Positions 18,284-25,924 of a stretch of 64,000 nucleotides of DNA are shown one piece after another. Where the stretch lies: NCBI RefSeq assembly GCF_007990775.1, contig NZ_BJXB01000005.1, forward strand, positions 186,001-250,000, given 5' to 3'. The position numbers and the translations under genes are program-made. Positions within the stretch are counted from its first letter, which is position 1. Every line of letters begins with the position of its first letter. The notes below the pieces were generated by a model. The model was not told where the DNA came from, ran no database searches, and worked only from the letters and a program-made list of their open reading frames with translations. Origin of the DNA: Deinococcus cellulosilyticus NBRC 106333 = KACC 11606. Its GTDB lineage: Bacteria > Deinococcota > Deinococci > Deinococcales > Deinococcaceae.

Positions 18284-19009
18284 GTGAACCCCGCACTTTT
18301 TCGCAGAACAGAACCCACATACACCCTGCCTGCAGGGGCTGTGGGCATCTACGATTTTGTTTACGACCCCGCAAATCCCCAGAGGCTCACAGACCTGTCA
18401 GGCAACGGGAACCACGGTCAGCTGGGTTCCACTTCCGGGGCGGACACCGATGATCCTGCATGGGGACCAGATGGTTACGGGCTCATTTTTGATGCCATCG
18501 ATGATTTTGTCTCACTTCCCCTGGCCCTCGGAAACCTCTCCACCTACACGTACATTTGCGCGGTGGAGCAGTTGTCCTTTCTTTCCCGCCGTCTGATCAT
18601 CGGGGGCAGCAGGACAGATGGGTCTGTGCGAAATGGCCTGAGTGTCATCACAGGTGGCATGCTCGAACTCGACAATTATTTGCCGTCTGGTGGGGCGCTG
18701 GCCACCCCTCGCACCCTGGTGCAAAACGGCAACCAGTGCGTGGTGGCAGTTCGTCAGTCTGCAGGCACCAACAGGGCTATCTTCTGGAACAGGTTGAAGA
18801 TGGCAGAGGACTCAGCCCCTGAAACCTACGGCGGAGGGGCAATCGATGCCTTCCGTCTGGGCCGCAGATCAGGCAGCACAGCTGACAAGTTCCACGCCCG
18901 GTACGATTACTCCGTCATCTACAACCGTGCTCTGATGGATGAGGAGTACCTGCAAGCCTACCTGTACATCAGGCAGGAGATGAAAAAGAGGGGGAGACGT
19001 TTACCATGA
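18284..19009 (+). CDS. LamG/concanavalin-A-like domain phage protein
   Basis: 241 aa from GTG 18284, three bases after the previous stop; it overlaps the next ATG (ATGA). The core DLSGNGNHGQL, the aromatic beta strands and the closing KFHARYDYSVIYNRALMDEEY are typical of LamG-like jelly-roll domains, in which the last segment is the conserved Y-x-R-A-L-s-x-x-E-I motif. Such domains bind glycans or protein partners, so a role in host-surface binding is likely. Placement after the lysis genes suggests an accessory adhesin. Confidence 0.7.
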   Translation: MNPALFRRTEPTYTLPAGAVGIYDFVYDPANPQRLTDLSGNGNHGQLGSTSGADTDDPAWGPDGYGLIFDAIDDFVSLPLALGNLSTYTYICAVEQLSFLSRRLIIGGSRTDGSVRNGLSVITGGMLELDNYLPSGGALATPRTLVQNGNQCVVAVRQSAGTNRAIFWNRLKMAEDSAPETYGGGAIDAFRLGRRSGSTADKFHARYDYSVIYNRALMDEEYLQAYLYIRQEMKKRGRRLP

Positions 19010-19293
19010 TTGCAGCCTTCAAGGTTGATAAATTCCAACAATTGACTCTGGAGCAGAAAGGGCAGTTCCAGCAGTGCTGCCCGTACGTGGCTTTTGGGGA
19101 ACCGGTCATCTGGCCCATCCCCGTGAACGGTGCAGTCTGGATGCTGATGTCCGATCCCAGGATCACCACCGAGGCCTGCCAGCAGATGGAACAGGTGGCG
19201 TTGGATGTGGGGTGGTTTGTGCCAGACGACGCCTGCTGGTTTGAGCAAATCCCACAGAGCTGGTATCCCCAGGAAGAGGAACCAGAAGAATAA
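19006..19293 (+). CDS. Small phage protein, last gene of the late operon
   Basis: 95 aa, start overlapping the LamG gene. Rich in Gln, Trp and acidic residues, ending PQEEEPEE. Possibly a chaperone or assembly partner of the preceding adhesin, as small genes directly after fibre genes often are (inference). A strong terminator follows immediately. Confidence 0.5.
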   Translation: MIAAFKVDKFQQLTLEQKGQFQQCCPYVAFGEPVIWPIPVNGAVWMLMSDPRITTEACQQMEQVALDVGWFVPDDACWFEQIPQSWYPQEEEPEE

Positions 19294-19299
19294 ATTGAG

Positions 19300-19334
19300 C
19301 CCCCTGCCCTCATGGGTTAGGGGGGTCTTTTTTT
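19300..19334 (+). terminator. Terminator at the end of the prophage late operon
   Basis: CCCCCT and AGGGGG pair around a 13-base loop, followed by eight T residues. Confidence 0.85.
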
Positions 19335-19717
19335 TGGTCTGGGCCTTCTGGCCCATTCCTGTTTTTCAGGACGTAAATGGTGGCTGCAAGGGCTAAAACA
19401 TGGGGTATGGCGTCAACGATGATGTTTGGCATGGACCACAGCATATGAGGACTGAGGTGACCAGTGGGTTACTCGGAGGTCACCTACCACACAGCCACGT
19501 CAGAAGGCGTCGTTTAATCGGTTTTAAGTGAGTGCTTGATACGTATCAAGCAGTTGTCCACAGGGTGTGGATAAAGCTGGGGATAAGTTTTCTGACCCCT
19601 TTTTGACCCCTGTTTTACCCCAAGCATTCCCGATCAACCCCATTTGCTTCCCGGATGGTGACGGGTCCAGCACGCAATCCCGAGAATTCCCAAGCACCCC
19701 CAATCGTGCCCGAGTGA
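19335..19717. other. Gene-poor prophage right end with palindrome and DnaA boxes
   Basis: No convincing gene in about 380 bp. It contains a perfect 20-bp palindrome at 19533-19552 (two TGCTTGATAC half-sites). Next to it are three DnaA-box-like nonamers at 19554-19562 (TTGTCCACA), 19566-19574 (TGTGGATAA, perfect on the minus strand) and 19578-19586 (TGGGGATAA), spaced exactly 12 bp start to start. A pyrimidine-rich run of TGACCCC and TTTTACCCC motifs (19592-19620) follows. The layout suggests a protein-binding control region, perhaps for excision or replication. Confidence 0.5.
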
Positions 19718-19763
19718 CTTCCCAAGCTGAAAGTCACGAGTTCGAGTCTCGTTACCCGCTCCA
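19718..19763 (+). other. 3' fragment of tRNA-Gly(CCC): probable prophage attachment site
   Basis: The sequence begins at the anticodon loop TTCCCAA (anticodon CCC), continues with a variable region, a perfect T arm (ACGAG, loop TTCGAGT, CTCGT), the 3' acceptor strand TACCCGC, discriminator T and CCA at 19761-19763. The 5' half of a tRNA is absent: no GCGGGTA partner and no complementary anticodon-stem strand lie upstream. A bare tRNA 3' end beside a prophage is the usual result of integration into a tRNA gene. It marks the boundary at 19763 and predicts an intact tRNA-Gly(CCC) and integrase left of the window. Confidence 0.8.
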
Positions 19764-19769
19764 GAATGT

Positions 19770-19799
19770 CCCTCTCTGATTTTCTCGGGAGGGATTTTT
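19770..19799 (+). terminator. Terminator downstream of the tRNA-Gly fragment
   Basis: TCCCTC and GGGAGGGA pair around a loop, followed by TTTTTG. It is probably the original terminator of the host tRNA-Gly gene, left on the far side of the prophage. Confidence 0.65.
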
Positions 19800-19851
19800 G
19801 TTTCGGGCCAGATCACCCCATCTCAGACACGGCAAGCGGTTAAACTGAACC

Positions 19852-20082
19852 ATGGCCCAATTTGTTGAAGCACACGACTCCAAAGGCACCATCATCCTGC
19901 TCAACCTGGACAATGTGCAGCACATGCAGGTGCAGCAGACCCATGACGATTACTTTTATGTGGAGGCCTGCATGGTGCAGGGAGCAGCCCTGAAACTGGC
20001 AAGTTTTGACACCCTGAAAGAAGCCCTGGCATGGGCCAGAAAGCTCACAGGGATTGTCGTCCAGAAAGCTGCTGAAGAATAA
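19852..20082 (+). CDS. Small uncharacterised protein
   Basis: 76 aa, first host gene after the attachment site. TAAACT lies five bases before the ATG, so the transcript is probably leaderless. Predicted mixed fold: a beta hairpin (TIILLNLDNVQHMQV), then a helix (FDTLKEALAWARKLTGIV). It may belong to small proteins with a beta-beta-alpha arrangement; no function assigned. A terminator follows. Confidence 0.6.
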   Translation: MAQFVEAHDSKGTIILLNLDNVQHMQVQQTHDDYFYVEACMVQGAALKLASFDTLKEALAWARKLTGIVVQKAAEE

Positions 20083-20097
20083 GACAAAAGAGTCTTT

Positions 20098-20121
20098 CCA
20101 CCCTCCAGGGGGTGGTTTTTC
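20098..20121 (+). terminator. Rho-independent terminator
   Basis: CCACCC and GGGTGG pair around a short loop, followed by TTTTTCGTT. It terminates the small gene before it and faces the end of the convergent gene at 20146. Confidence 0.75.
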
Positions 20122-20145
20122 GTTGTTTTGAGCATGGGTGGAACT

Positions 20146-20484
20146 TCAAAGCTTTTCGTAGGCCTCATGGATGGAGTCTGCAATGCTGTTCACCCATTCC
20201 GCGCTGATGCCTTCTTCCAGCATGAATTCCAGTTCATCCAGGGCTTCCTGGGTGTGGTCCCGGGCCTCTGTGGCGTGACGCTGGTACTGGCTGAACGAGA
20301 GCAGTTTGGGTTTCAGAGGCTCAAAAGGCTGTCCAGTTGAACCTGATTTTGTTTCAGGGCGGATCAGGTCGTGGGCATCATGGAGGTGGTGCACGACCTG
20401 ATTGTGCGCCTGGGCGGAGGGGGAAGCCTTCAGGAGTTGCAGGGCGGCCTGGAGGGAAATGCGGGCTTTTTCGAAGGGTGTCAT
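20146..20484 (-). CDS. Uncharacterised helical protein
   Basis: 112 aa, almost wholly helical and rich in His and Glu (NQVVHHLHDAHDLI, ATEARDHTQEALDELEFMLEE). On the minus strand TACACT stands five bases before the ATG, suggesting a leaderless mRNA. No family recognised; convergent with the gene at 19852. Confidence 0.6.
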   Translation of the reverse strand: MTPFEKARISLQAALQLLKASPSAQAHNQVVHHLHDAHDLIRPETKSGSTGQPFEPLKPKLLSFSQYQRHATEARDHTQEALDELEFMLEEGISAEWVNSIADSIHEAYEKL

Positions 20485-20627
20485 GGTTCAGTGTACGCCT
20501 GTTCTGGAGCAGGGAGCATGAAGATTGTCCTGTCCAGAAAGTGTACCTCCTCAGGCGTTTCCCTTATTTGCTGTAGGGGATTTCTTTGGAAATTTGTCAG
20601 ACAGAATCGGATACATTAAGGATAGAG

Positions 20628-22052
20628 ATGACTGTCATTCCGCCTCCAGAAGAACTTGCTTACCTGATCCGCTGCCCTCGGGAGTGGAATGAGTTCTATC
20701 TGGAGATGGAGCGTGACAATCGTCTGCCAGAGTTGATGGAGCAATTGCAGAGACTTCCGGTGACCAGTGTCAGAGATGCCCGAATTGGACGCATCTTGTT
20801 CCGTTTGAATCAAAAAACAGAAGCCAAAGCACTGGTGTATCAACACCGAACCTGTTTCCTTTGTCAGGCATGGTATTTTGCAATGCTTGTCAACACTGCT
20901 GAGGAAGACACCCTCAGAAAAGTGGCGGACTTGCCTCTGTCCAGACCCCTGGGTGCAGAGCTGATCAATCTCGAAGCAGAGTACCGATTGCATCTGAGTG
21001 TGGCGATTGCTGCCCAGACCCTGCGGCGCTTTTCTTATGCTGAGCAAGTTTTCAATAAAGCAATGATGATTGCAGAGGTTCTGGGAGACCAGAATGGCCG
21101 CAACATTGTTTTGTACGAAAAAGCCTGGCTCTCAATGTATGACAATCAACTGGAGGTGGCACTGGAAAGATTTTTGGCTGTCTTGAAAGTGGCCCCGCCA
21201 GGGAGCACCATGTATGATTTCAGCGGTGGCTATGCTGCCATACTGAGCTGGTTGCTGCAGCAGACTCCGCAGGAGTTGCCAGAGAGGTTTGCTGAAACCC
21301 TTGGTGCTTATCGAGGAGAGGCAGTGCCTGTCTCATCTCCTCTGGTGGAGACACTGGGTCAGTTGCGGAAATTGACCCGGGAATTTCACCTCAAACTTCC
21401 ACTTTTCTATGTTCAGGAAAACCAGCATCAACGGAGCAGAAGGGTACAAAACATCCTGAGCATGACTCAAAAAGGTGGTTTTGCGATGTCTGGATTTCTT
21501 CAGTCATGTGCGCGTGCTCTGGCGCTCAGCATGGAGCATCGAACTGAGGCTCTGGAATTGCTTGAAGAAGGGTTTAAAGGTTTTGTAACCAATGTGAGCT
21601 TGATGAGCATGACCTACTGGGCCACCTACATCCAGATTCATGCCAATTTGCCCCATGCGAAAAAGGATCGTGAAGTCAAAGCCGCTTTGCGAACTCTGGT
21701 GTTTCAGTTTTCTTCCATGCCAGACGGACAGAAACAGTGGTTGATTGCCTGGATGAAAGATTTCACTCCAGTGACTTTGTACATTCTGGGAACCTACCTG
21801 GAGCCTCTTAAAGAGCAGTGCGCAGAATTTGTATTGGTGGATGAGAAAGGGGCACGCTATCAGGGCAAACGCCTGAAGCGCTATCCTGTGATGTTCATGA
21901 ACCACCATGTCATCGGACTTTTGGCTGGAGAACACATTCCCATTGACCAGCGGGTCCAGGCATACCGGCACCATCATGTTCTGGCAGACCATGGTGCAGA
22001 AGTTGTGATCTACCAACCCATCATTGACCTTTTGCAAAAACCCATCCATTGA
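20628..22052 (+). CDS. Helical-repeat (TPR-like) protein, possible peptide-responsive regulator
   Basis: 474 aa from ATG 20628, with AAGGA at 20618-20622 and a TACATT box at 20612-20617; the frame extends to 20586 but lacks a good start there. Mostly amphipathic helices arranged in TPR-like pairs (around 140-240 AEQVFNKAMMIAEVLGDQNG, VALERFLAVLKVAPP). No N-terminal DNA-binding helix-turn-helix is visible, so if regulatory it acts by protein binding, as Rap-type proteins do. The C-terminal 90 residues are beta-containing and His-rich (YRHHHVL). It is followed by a terminator and then a gene for a 40-aa exported peptide, an arrangement like Rap-Phr pairs. The function is inference only. Confidence 0.6.
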   Translation: MTVIPPPEELAYLIRCPREWNEFYLEMERDNRLPELMEQLQRLPVTSVRDARIGRILFRLNQKTEAKALVYQHRTCFLCQAWYFAMLVNTAEEDTLRKVADLPLSRPLGAELINLEAEYRLHLSVAIAAQTLRRFSYAEQVFNKAMMIAEVLGDQNGRNIVLYEKAWLSMYDNQLEVALERFLAVLKVAPPGSTMYDFSGGYAAILSWLLQQTPQELPERFAETLGAYRGEAVPVSSPLVETLGQLRKLTREFHLKLPLFYVQENQHQRSRRVQNILSMTQKGGFAMSGFLQSCARALALSMEHRTEALELLEEGFKGFVTNVSLMSMTYWATYIQIHANLPHAKKDREVKAALRTLVFQFSSMPDGQKQWLIAWMKDFTPVTLYILGTYLEPLKEQCAEFVLVDEKGARYQGKRLKRYPVMFMNHHVIGLLAGEHIPIDQRVQAYRHHHVLADHGAEVVIYQPIIDLLQKPIH

Positions 22053-22070
22053 AATTGGTTACAACGAAAA

Positions 22071-22089
22071 CCCAGAAACTGGGCTTTTT
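22071..22089 (+). terminator. Terminator after the helical-repeat gene
   Basis: CCCAG and CTGGG pair around AAA, followed by CTTTTT. Confidence 0.75.
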
Positions 22090-22106
22090 GCCCTTAATCT
22101 GGACTT

Positions 22107-22229
22107 ATGTTAAAGAACGTCCTGAAAGCAGTTCTGGTGATGGCAGTGTTGGTTGGACAGATGGGAATGGCCGGAAAGCCCGTCAAATACACATTGATGG
22201 ATGAGGGTGGCAGGTGCAGTACATGCTGA
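22107..22229 (+). CDS. 40-aa exported peptide precursor
   Basis: A complete short gene, 41 codons with the stop. The N-terminus has a basic start (MLKNVLK), a hydrophobic core (AVLVMAVLVGQMGMA) and a short polar tail from about GKPVKYT to the end, closing in C-S-T-C. This is the layout of secreted signalling-peptide precursors. TAATCT lies exactly six bases before the ATG, matching the leaderless promoter pattern of other genes here and supporting it as a real gene despite its size. It lies 54 bp after the 474-aa helical-repeat protein. It could also be a small membrane-anchored or redox-active CxxC peptide. Confidence 0.5.
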   Translation: MLKNVLKAVLVMAVLVGQMGMAGKPVKYTLMDEGGRCSTC

Positions 22230-22380
22230 GGTTCCAGGGTTTCTTGTAACCACTTTTTGGCCGTTGTCCTGATTTCTCTTTTTTCTGGTCTGAAAATCAG
22301 TTACATCATATGCTTCAGTGCAACCTTTTAGGCGTTTTGTTACAACCCATCAATCACCTGCAGCACCTTATGTTTGACGT

Positions 22381-22605
22381 ATGACCCCAGTCTCCCGTTC
22401 CCGTTTTACCCTTGCGGAGTGCATCCTCATCACCAGCAAAATTCCCGAAGAGGACATGGTGTGCCTGGGAATGCTGGACCCGCAGTCCATTGCAAAACTC
22501 ATGGAAGTGGCCCCGGTGCGTTTCCGGGTGCAGGGTTTCACCTCTGTGCCCCGCAGGTACGAGCGTCAGGCGCGGATGGTGCTCAGGAGCCTGGGCTTGC
22601 ATTAA
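22381..22605 (+). CDS. Small uncharacterised basic protein
   Basis: 74 aa with TATGTT six bases before the ATG (leaderless pattern). Basic C-terminal half (RRYERQARMVLRSLGLH) after a mixed N-terminal half (LGMLDPQSIAKLMEVAPVRFRV). No family recognised. The 150 bp before it (22230-22380) contain nothing I can identify. Confidence 0.55.
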   Translation: MTPVSRSRFTLAECILITSKIPEEDMVCLGMLDPQSIAKLMEVAPVRFRVQGFTSVPRRYERQARMVLRSLGLH

Positions 22606-22622
22606 ACCCAGAACAAATCAAA

Positions 22623-22649
22623 GAGAGCAGAACATCTGCTCTCTTTTTT
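22623..22649 (+). terminator. Terminator between convergent small genes
   Basis: GAGAGCAG and CTGCTCTC pair around AACAT, followed by six T residues. It serves the gene at 22381; the opposite-strand gene at 22658-22831 ends just beyond it. Confidence 0.85.
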
Positions 22650-22657
22650 CTGATCCG

Positions 22658-22831
22658 TCAGAACACTGGCGGATCTGTATCTGGTGCAGGGTCCTGTTCA
22701 GGTTGCAGGGGGTCTGGAGTGAACCCTGGCAGGGTGGGTTTCTCTGTGGGGTCTGGATACTCTGGCACTTCAGGATTTCTGGGTTCAGGCGGATCGGGAA
22801 CAAAGCCTGGCAGGTTGGGGTTGTCCGTCAT
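22658..22831 (-). CDS. 57-aa proline-rich protein with two LPGF-x-PDP repeats
   Basis: A short minus-strand gene not caught by length filters. GAGAGGAGACAGC precedes the ATG as a good ribosome-binding site. About 40 percent of residues are Pro, and Asp and Glu are frequent. NLPGFVPDP near residue 6 is repeated as TLPGFTPDP near residue 33, flanked by EVPEYPDP. Expected to be disordered and acidic; possibly a linker or binding peptide. It is convergent with the 22381 gene across a shared terminator. Confidence 0.55.
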   Translation of the reverse strand: MTDNPNLPGFVPDPPEPRNPEVPEYPDPTEKPTLPGFTPDPLQPEQDPAPDTDPPVF

Positions 22832-22878
22832 TGCTGTCTCCTCTCTTGAGGGATCAGTCTACAGAGACCTGACATGTT

Positions 22879-23328
22879 TTACCGCTGGATTTCTGGCAAT
22901 TGTGTGCCTGCTTCTGCAGCTTCGCGGGCTTTTCTGGCTGCCGTGCGGTCCCGCGTGAACAGGTAGAGGTTTGCTGTCCACAGGAAACGACGCAACGAGA
23001 ACACCATCACCAGCAGCAGTCCTGCCATTGCACACCACAAGAGGCCCACAACCACCTCCCTTGCAGGTTGCAGCAACAATCCGACAGCAACCAGCAGGAG
23101 CAGGGCCAGATTGAGGACAAAGCCCATGACCTGGGTGGTGCAGTAGAGCAGCAGTCGGTCAGGTTGTTCCAGCAACAGAAGTGCAAAGTCCACGTCCTGG
23201 GTTTCATCCACCACTTTGCGTGAGCGGTAGGTTTCATAAGTTCGGGCATGGTCGGTCTGGCTCTTCAAAAAGGACAGGTTGATGCGAACAATCAGGAAGA
23301 CCAGCAGCATGGCCCACAGCAGATCCAT
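22879..23328 (-). CDS. Membrane protein, uncharacterised
   Basis: 149 aa with GAGGAACCC before the ATG. One N-terminal helix (LLWAMLLVFLIVRINLSFL) and two later ones (VMGFVLNLALLLLVAVGLLL and VVVGLLWCAMAGLLLVMVF) surround a cytoplasmic-looking charged loop; the C-terminus is basic and Ala-rich. Inner-membrane protein of unknown function. Confidence 0.65.
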   Translation of the reverse strand: MDLLWAMLLVFLIVRINLSFLKSQTDHARTYETYRSRKVVDETQDVDFALLLLEQPDRLLLYCTTQVMGFVLNLALLLLVAVGLLLQPAREVVVGLLWCAMAGLLLVMVFSLRRFLWTANLYLFTRDRTAARKAREAAEAGTQLPEIQR

Positions 23329-23460
23329 CAGGGTTCCTCGCTTTCTGGGTGATTGTAACAGGGTGGAAAAAAGATCCTGCTTCTGCCGTCACATGGGCAT
23401 CAAACCTGAAAATGGGTGTTCCCGTCCAACAGGGTTTTGAGAGGCGTGTTACCTTGCAGC

Positions 23461-24249
23461 ATGAAAGGACAAATTCGCAATGTTTTGATCACCGGGGCCA
23501 GTGGAAACATCGGCACTGTGCTGCATGATGGCCTCTCTGCAGATTTCAGGTTGCGGCTCACAGATGTGAAGCCCGTGGAATTTCTGCGAGATGGAGAGGA
23601 GCAGGTGCTTTGTGACCTGAGGGATTTTGACCATGTGCTGCAGGCCATGGAAGGCATGGATGCTGTGGTGCATCTGGGAGGCATCCCGCATGAGGCCCCT
23701 TTTGAGGACATCCTTGCCGTGAACATCATTGGCACCCGCAACGTGTATGAGGCGGCCCGTCTGCAGGGGGTAAAGCGTGTGGTGTTTGCAAGCAGCAACC
23801 ATGCCATCGGGTTTGAACCCATGGACAGCTTTCCAGATTCTTCTGCCCTCTTCAGGCCGGACACGCATTACGGGATCAGCAAGGTGTTTGGGGAGAGCCT
23901 GGGGCGCATGTATCACGACAGGTATGGTCTGGAGGTGGTCTGTCAGCGCATCGGGACGTTTGCAGAGACACCCACCGAGATGCGCCACCTGTGCACCTGG
24001 ATCAGCTTTCGGGACATGGTGCAACTCACCCGGGTGTGCCTGAACCATCCCAATCCTGGTTTTGCCATTGTATATGGCCTTTCTGGGAACACCCGAAATT
24101 TTGCGGACAACCGTCTGGCCGAGCAGATGGGTTATCATCCTCAGGACAATGCCGAAGCATTTCTGTCTGAACTGCTGTCTGCTGGGCATGATCTTTCAGA
24201 ACTTAAGGTCCTCAGGATTGGCGGGTCATTTGCTGAACCTGCCCTTTGA
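23461..24249 (+). CDS. NAD-dependent epimerase/dehydratase family, uronate dehydrogenase-like
   Basis: 262 aa from ATG 23461, with TACCTT five bases upstream, rather than the GTG at 23416. The Rossmann motif GASGNIG follows at once (VLITGASGNIGTVL), and the active site Y-x-x-x-K appears as YGISKVFGE, with the upstream SSN (FASSNHAIG). The order, length and RDMVQLTRVCL segment resemble uronate dehydrogenases, which oxidise uronic acids to aldarate lactones. Substrate assignment is from family resemblance, not from a diagnostic residue; another sugar or alcohol dehydrogenase of the extended SDR family is possible. Confidence 0.7.
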   Translation: MKGQIRNVLITGASGNIGTVLHDGLSADFRLRLTDVKPVEFLRDGEEQVLCDLRDFDHVLQAMEGMDAVVHLGGIPHEAPFEDILAVNIIGTRNVYEAARLQGVKRVVFASSNHAIGFEPMDSFPDSSALFRPDTHYGISKVFGESLGRMYHDRYGLEVVCQRIGTFAETPTEMRHLCTWISFRDMVQLTRVCLNHPNPGFAIVYGLSGNTRNFADNRLAEQMGYHPQDNAEAFLSELLSAGHDLSELKVLRIGGSFAEPAL

Positions 24250-24290
24250 GTCCTGTACCGTTAAACTTTTGTTTCAGTTATGATTCAGGT

Positions 24291-24644
24291 ATGTCGATCC
24301 TTGCCACGGTTTTTGTTGTCCTCGTGATGATTGAGCACATCTACATCCTGATTCTTGAGATGTTCCTCTGGACTTCACCGAACACCCGCAAGACGTTTGG
24401 GACCACCCCTGAGTTTGCAGAAGCATCCAGAACCCTGGCGGCAAACCAGGGCCTGTACAACGGGTTTCTGGCTGCAGGTCTGCTCTGGGGCCTGCTGAGC
24501 AACCAGTGGGATGTGAAGGTGTTCTTCAGTGCCTGTGTGCTGGTGGCAGGCATCTATGGTGGACTGACAGTCAAACCCCGCATTTTTCTGGTGCAGGGGG
24601 TGCCTGCTTTGCTGGCCCTGGTCTTTTTGTTCCTCTCCAGGTGA
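24291..24644 (+). CDS. DUF1304-like small membrane protein
   Basis: 117 aa from ATG 24291, with TATGAT six bases upstream (leaderless). Four hydrophobic helices; the first contains MIEHIYILILEMFLW and the loop NQGLYNGFLAAGLLWG, both characteristic of the DUF1304 family of predicted inner-membrane proteins. Role unknown. Confidence 0.75.
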   Translation: MSILATVFVVLVMIEHIYILILEMFLWTSPNTRKTFGTTPEFAEASRTLAANQGLYNGFLAAGLLWGLLSNQWDVKVFFSACVLVAGIYGGLTVKPRIFLVQGVPALLALVFLFLSR

Positions 24645-24807
24645 GGTTTAAATCAGAACAGATGAGAGGAATTTCAGTCCAGACAAATCCTGTGCTGGAT
24701 TAAGCTTTGCTGAATTGCGGCTTTCAGGGGTGTTTCAGGGAGATCCCCTACCATAAGCTTAATTTAAAATTCGTGAAGTTCAGATTCACCTGATTCTTCC
24801 TTGAGAC

Positions 24808-24836
24808 CCCACCCCTGAGCCCGGGGTGGGATTTTT
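24808..24836 (+). terminator. Strong terminator
   Basis: CCCACCCC and GGGGTGGG pair around TGAGCCC, followed by ATTTTT. It is oriented for the + strand and lies 160 bp beyond the DUF1304-like gene. The stretch between also holds an imperfect hairpin (AGGGG at 24727, CCCCT at 24746), so a small RNA could end here; I see no gene. Confidence 0.75.
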
Positions 24837-24864
24837 CTGATCTGCAGTTGTCCTTGCTGAGACA

Positions 24865-25389
24865 TCAAAGCCCAAGGTGAAACAACACCACTTCCTGACT
24901 GGCAATGCGCCGCAGGGCTTCTGGGCTGTGGATTTGCCCGAGCACCCAGTTGGCGTCTCGCTTGTAGGCCAGATAGAGGTACAGGTCCTGTGCGGCAGGA
25001 AAGAACAGGTGGTTCAGGTCGTTGGGGTCACCCACTGCTGCAAAGAGGATGTGCAGGTCCACCCCGGCTTTCTCCAGATCGATGCGCCGCATGCCGTACA
25101 GCACCCGCGAGGGAATGCTGTCAAAGCCCTTGTCCTTGTCAATGGGAAGGGCACGCAGGATGCGGAACCCCCGGGATTCCTGCATCAGGGTGTATTCGTA
25201 AAAAGCGTACACGCGCCAGTTGAAGATGTAGAACATGCCTTGCTGCTCGGGAAACGTGACTGGAACAATCTTTTCCTCAAAAAGGTGGGGGGTCTTCTCC
25301 CGGGCCACATGTGCGAGAAGGGGGTCATGGGTGTTGAAGGCCACGTCACCGAGCTGTTTCTGGATGATGTCTTTCAGGTGAGTGCTCAT
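24865..25389 (-). CDS. Uncharacterised cytoplasmic protein
   Basis: 174 aa with TACAAT five bases before the ATG on the minus strand. Mixed alpha/beta with many aromatics (MFYIFNWRVYAFYEYTLMQ) and no signal peptide or membrane helix. No family recognised. Confidence 0.6.
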   Translation of the reverse strand: MSTHLKDIIQKQLGDVAFNTHDPLLAHVAREKTPHLFEEKIVPVTFPEQQGMFYIFNWRVYAFYEYTLMQESRGFRILRALPIDKDKGFDSIPSRVLYGMRRIDLEKAGVDLHILFAAVGDPNDLNHLFFPAAQDLYLYLAYKRDANWVLGQIHSPEALRRIASQEVVLFHLGL

Positions 25390-25465
25390 GCTTCATTGTA
25401 TGCCGGGAGGCTCTCTCCGGGCACAGAGGAATGCCTTACAGCTTCTGAACAGCCTGAGGTTGAGT

Positions 25466-25500
25466 CAAATAAAAACGCGCTCTGCTCAGCAGAGCGCGTT
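25466..25500 (-). terminator. Terminator of the small stress-type gene
   Basis: AACGCGCTCTGCT and its complement form a 13-bp stem; on the minus strand it is followed by TTTTATTT. Confidence 0.85.
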
Positions 25501-25514
25501 CCAGAAGAAGAGGT

Positions 25515-25745
25515 TTAATCTTTGGCGTTGCGGGCAGCATGATCAGCTTTGGCGTCATGCACGGCAGCTTTGGCCCGATCTTCGAGTTCTTCTTTCTTGT
25601 GGTGGGCTTTGTCAGCCAGGTTGTCGCTGGCTTCTGCAGCAGCTTCGTGCCCTTCTGCGCGCAGGTTGGCGGCACCCTGATTGATGCGTTCCTTGACGCT
25701 TTCGGCAGCGTCGACCAGTTTGTCTTCCAGTCTTTTCTCGCTCAT
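25515..25745 (-). CDS. Small hydrophilic helical protein (LEA/CsbD-like composition)
   Basis: 76 aa from ATG 25745, with AAGGAGCGTGT upstream; an earlier in-frame ATG adds only MQGAC. The protein is almost entirely one charged amphipathic helix of Ala, Glu, Lys, Asp and His (VDAAESVKERINQGAANL, KAAVHDAKADHAARNAK), with no hydrophobic core. This composition is typical of stress-associated LEA-like or CsbD-like proteins, so a desiccation or stress role is plausible but unproven. Confidence 0.6.
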   Translation of the reverse strand: MSEKRLEDKLVDAAESVKERINQGAANLRAEGHEAAAEASDNLADKAHHKKEELEDRAKAAVHDAKADHAARNAKD

Positions 25746-25924
25746 ACACGCTCCTTGCAAATGAAGTGCATTCAGTGTAGACCTGCGTGCCAGCAGCAGT
25801 GTGTACGTTTTTCTACATCACAAGGTGATTCAGGAAATCCCTTGAAACAGAACTTTGCTGTTCAGGACAGGTGTGAACTTATGAGCAAGGTGTTGAGCTT
25901 TTGAAAAGCCTGTTTTCAGCTTTC

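Noticed and set aside
19310..19444. A 44-codon minus-strand frame with one hydrophobic helix at the prophage end
   Set aside because: Its last third is encoded by the terminator (poly-T giving Lys, G run giving Pro), and no ribosome-binding site or TANNNT box precedes it.
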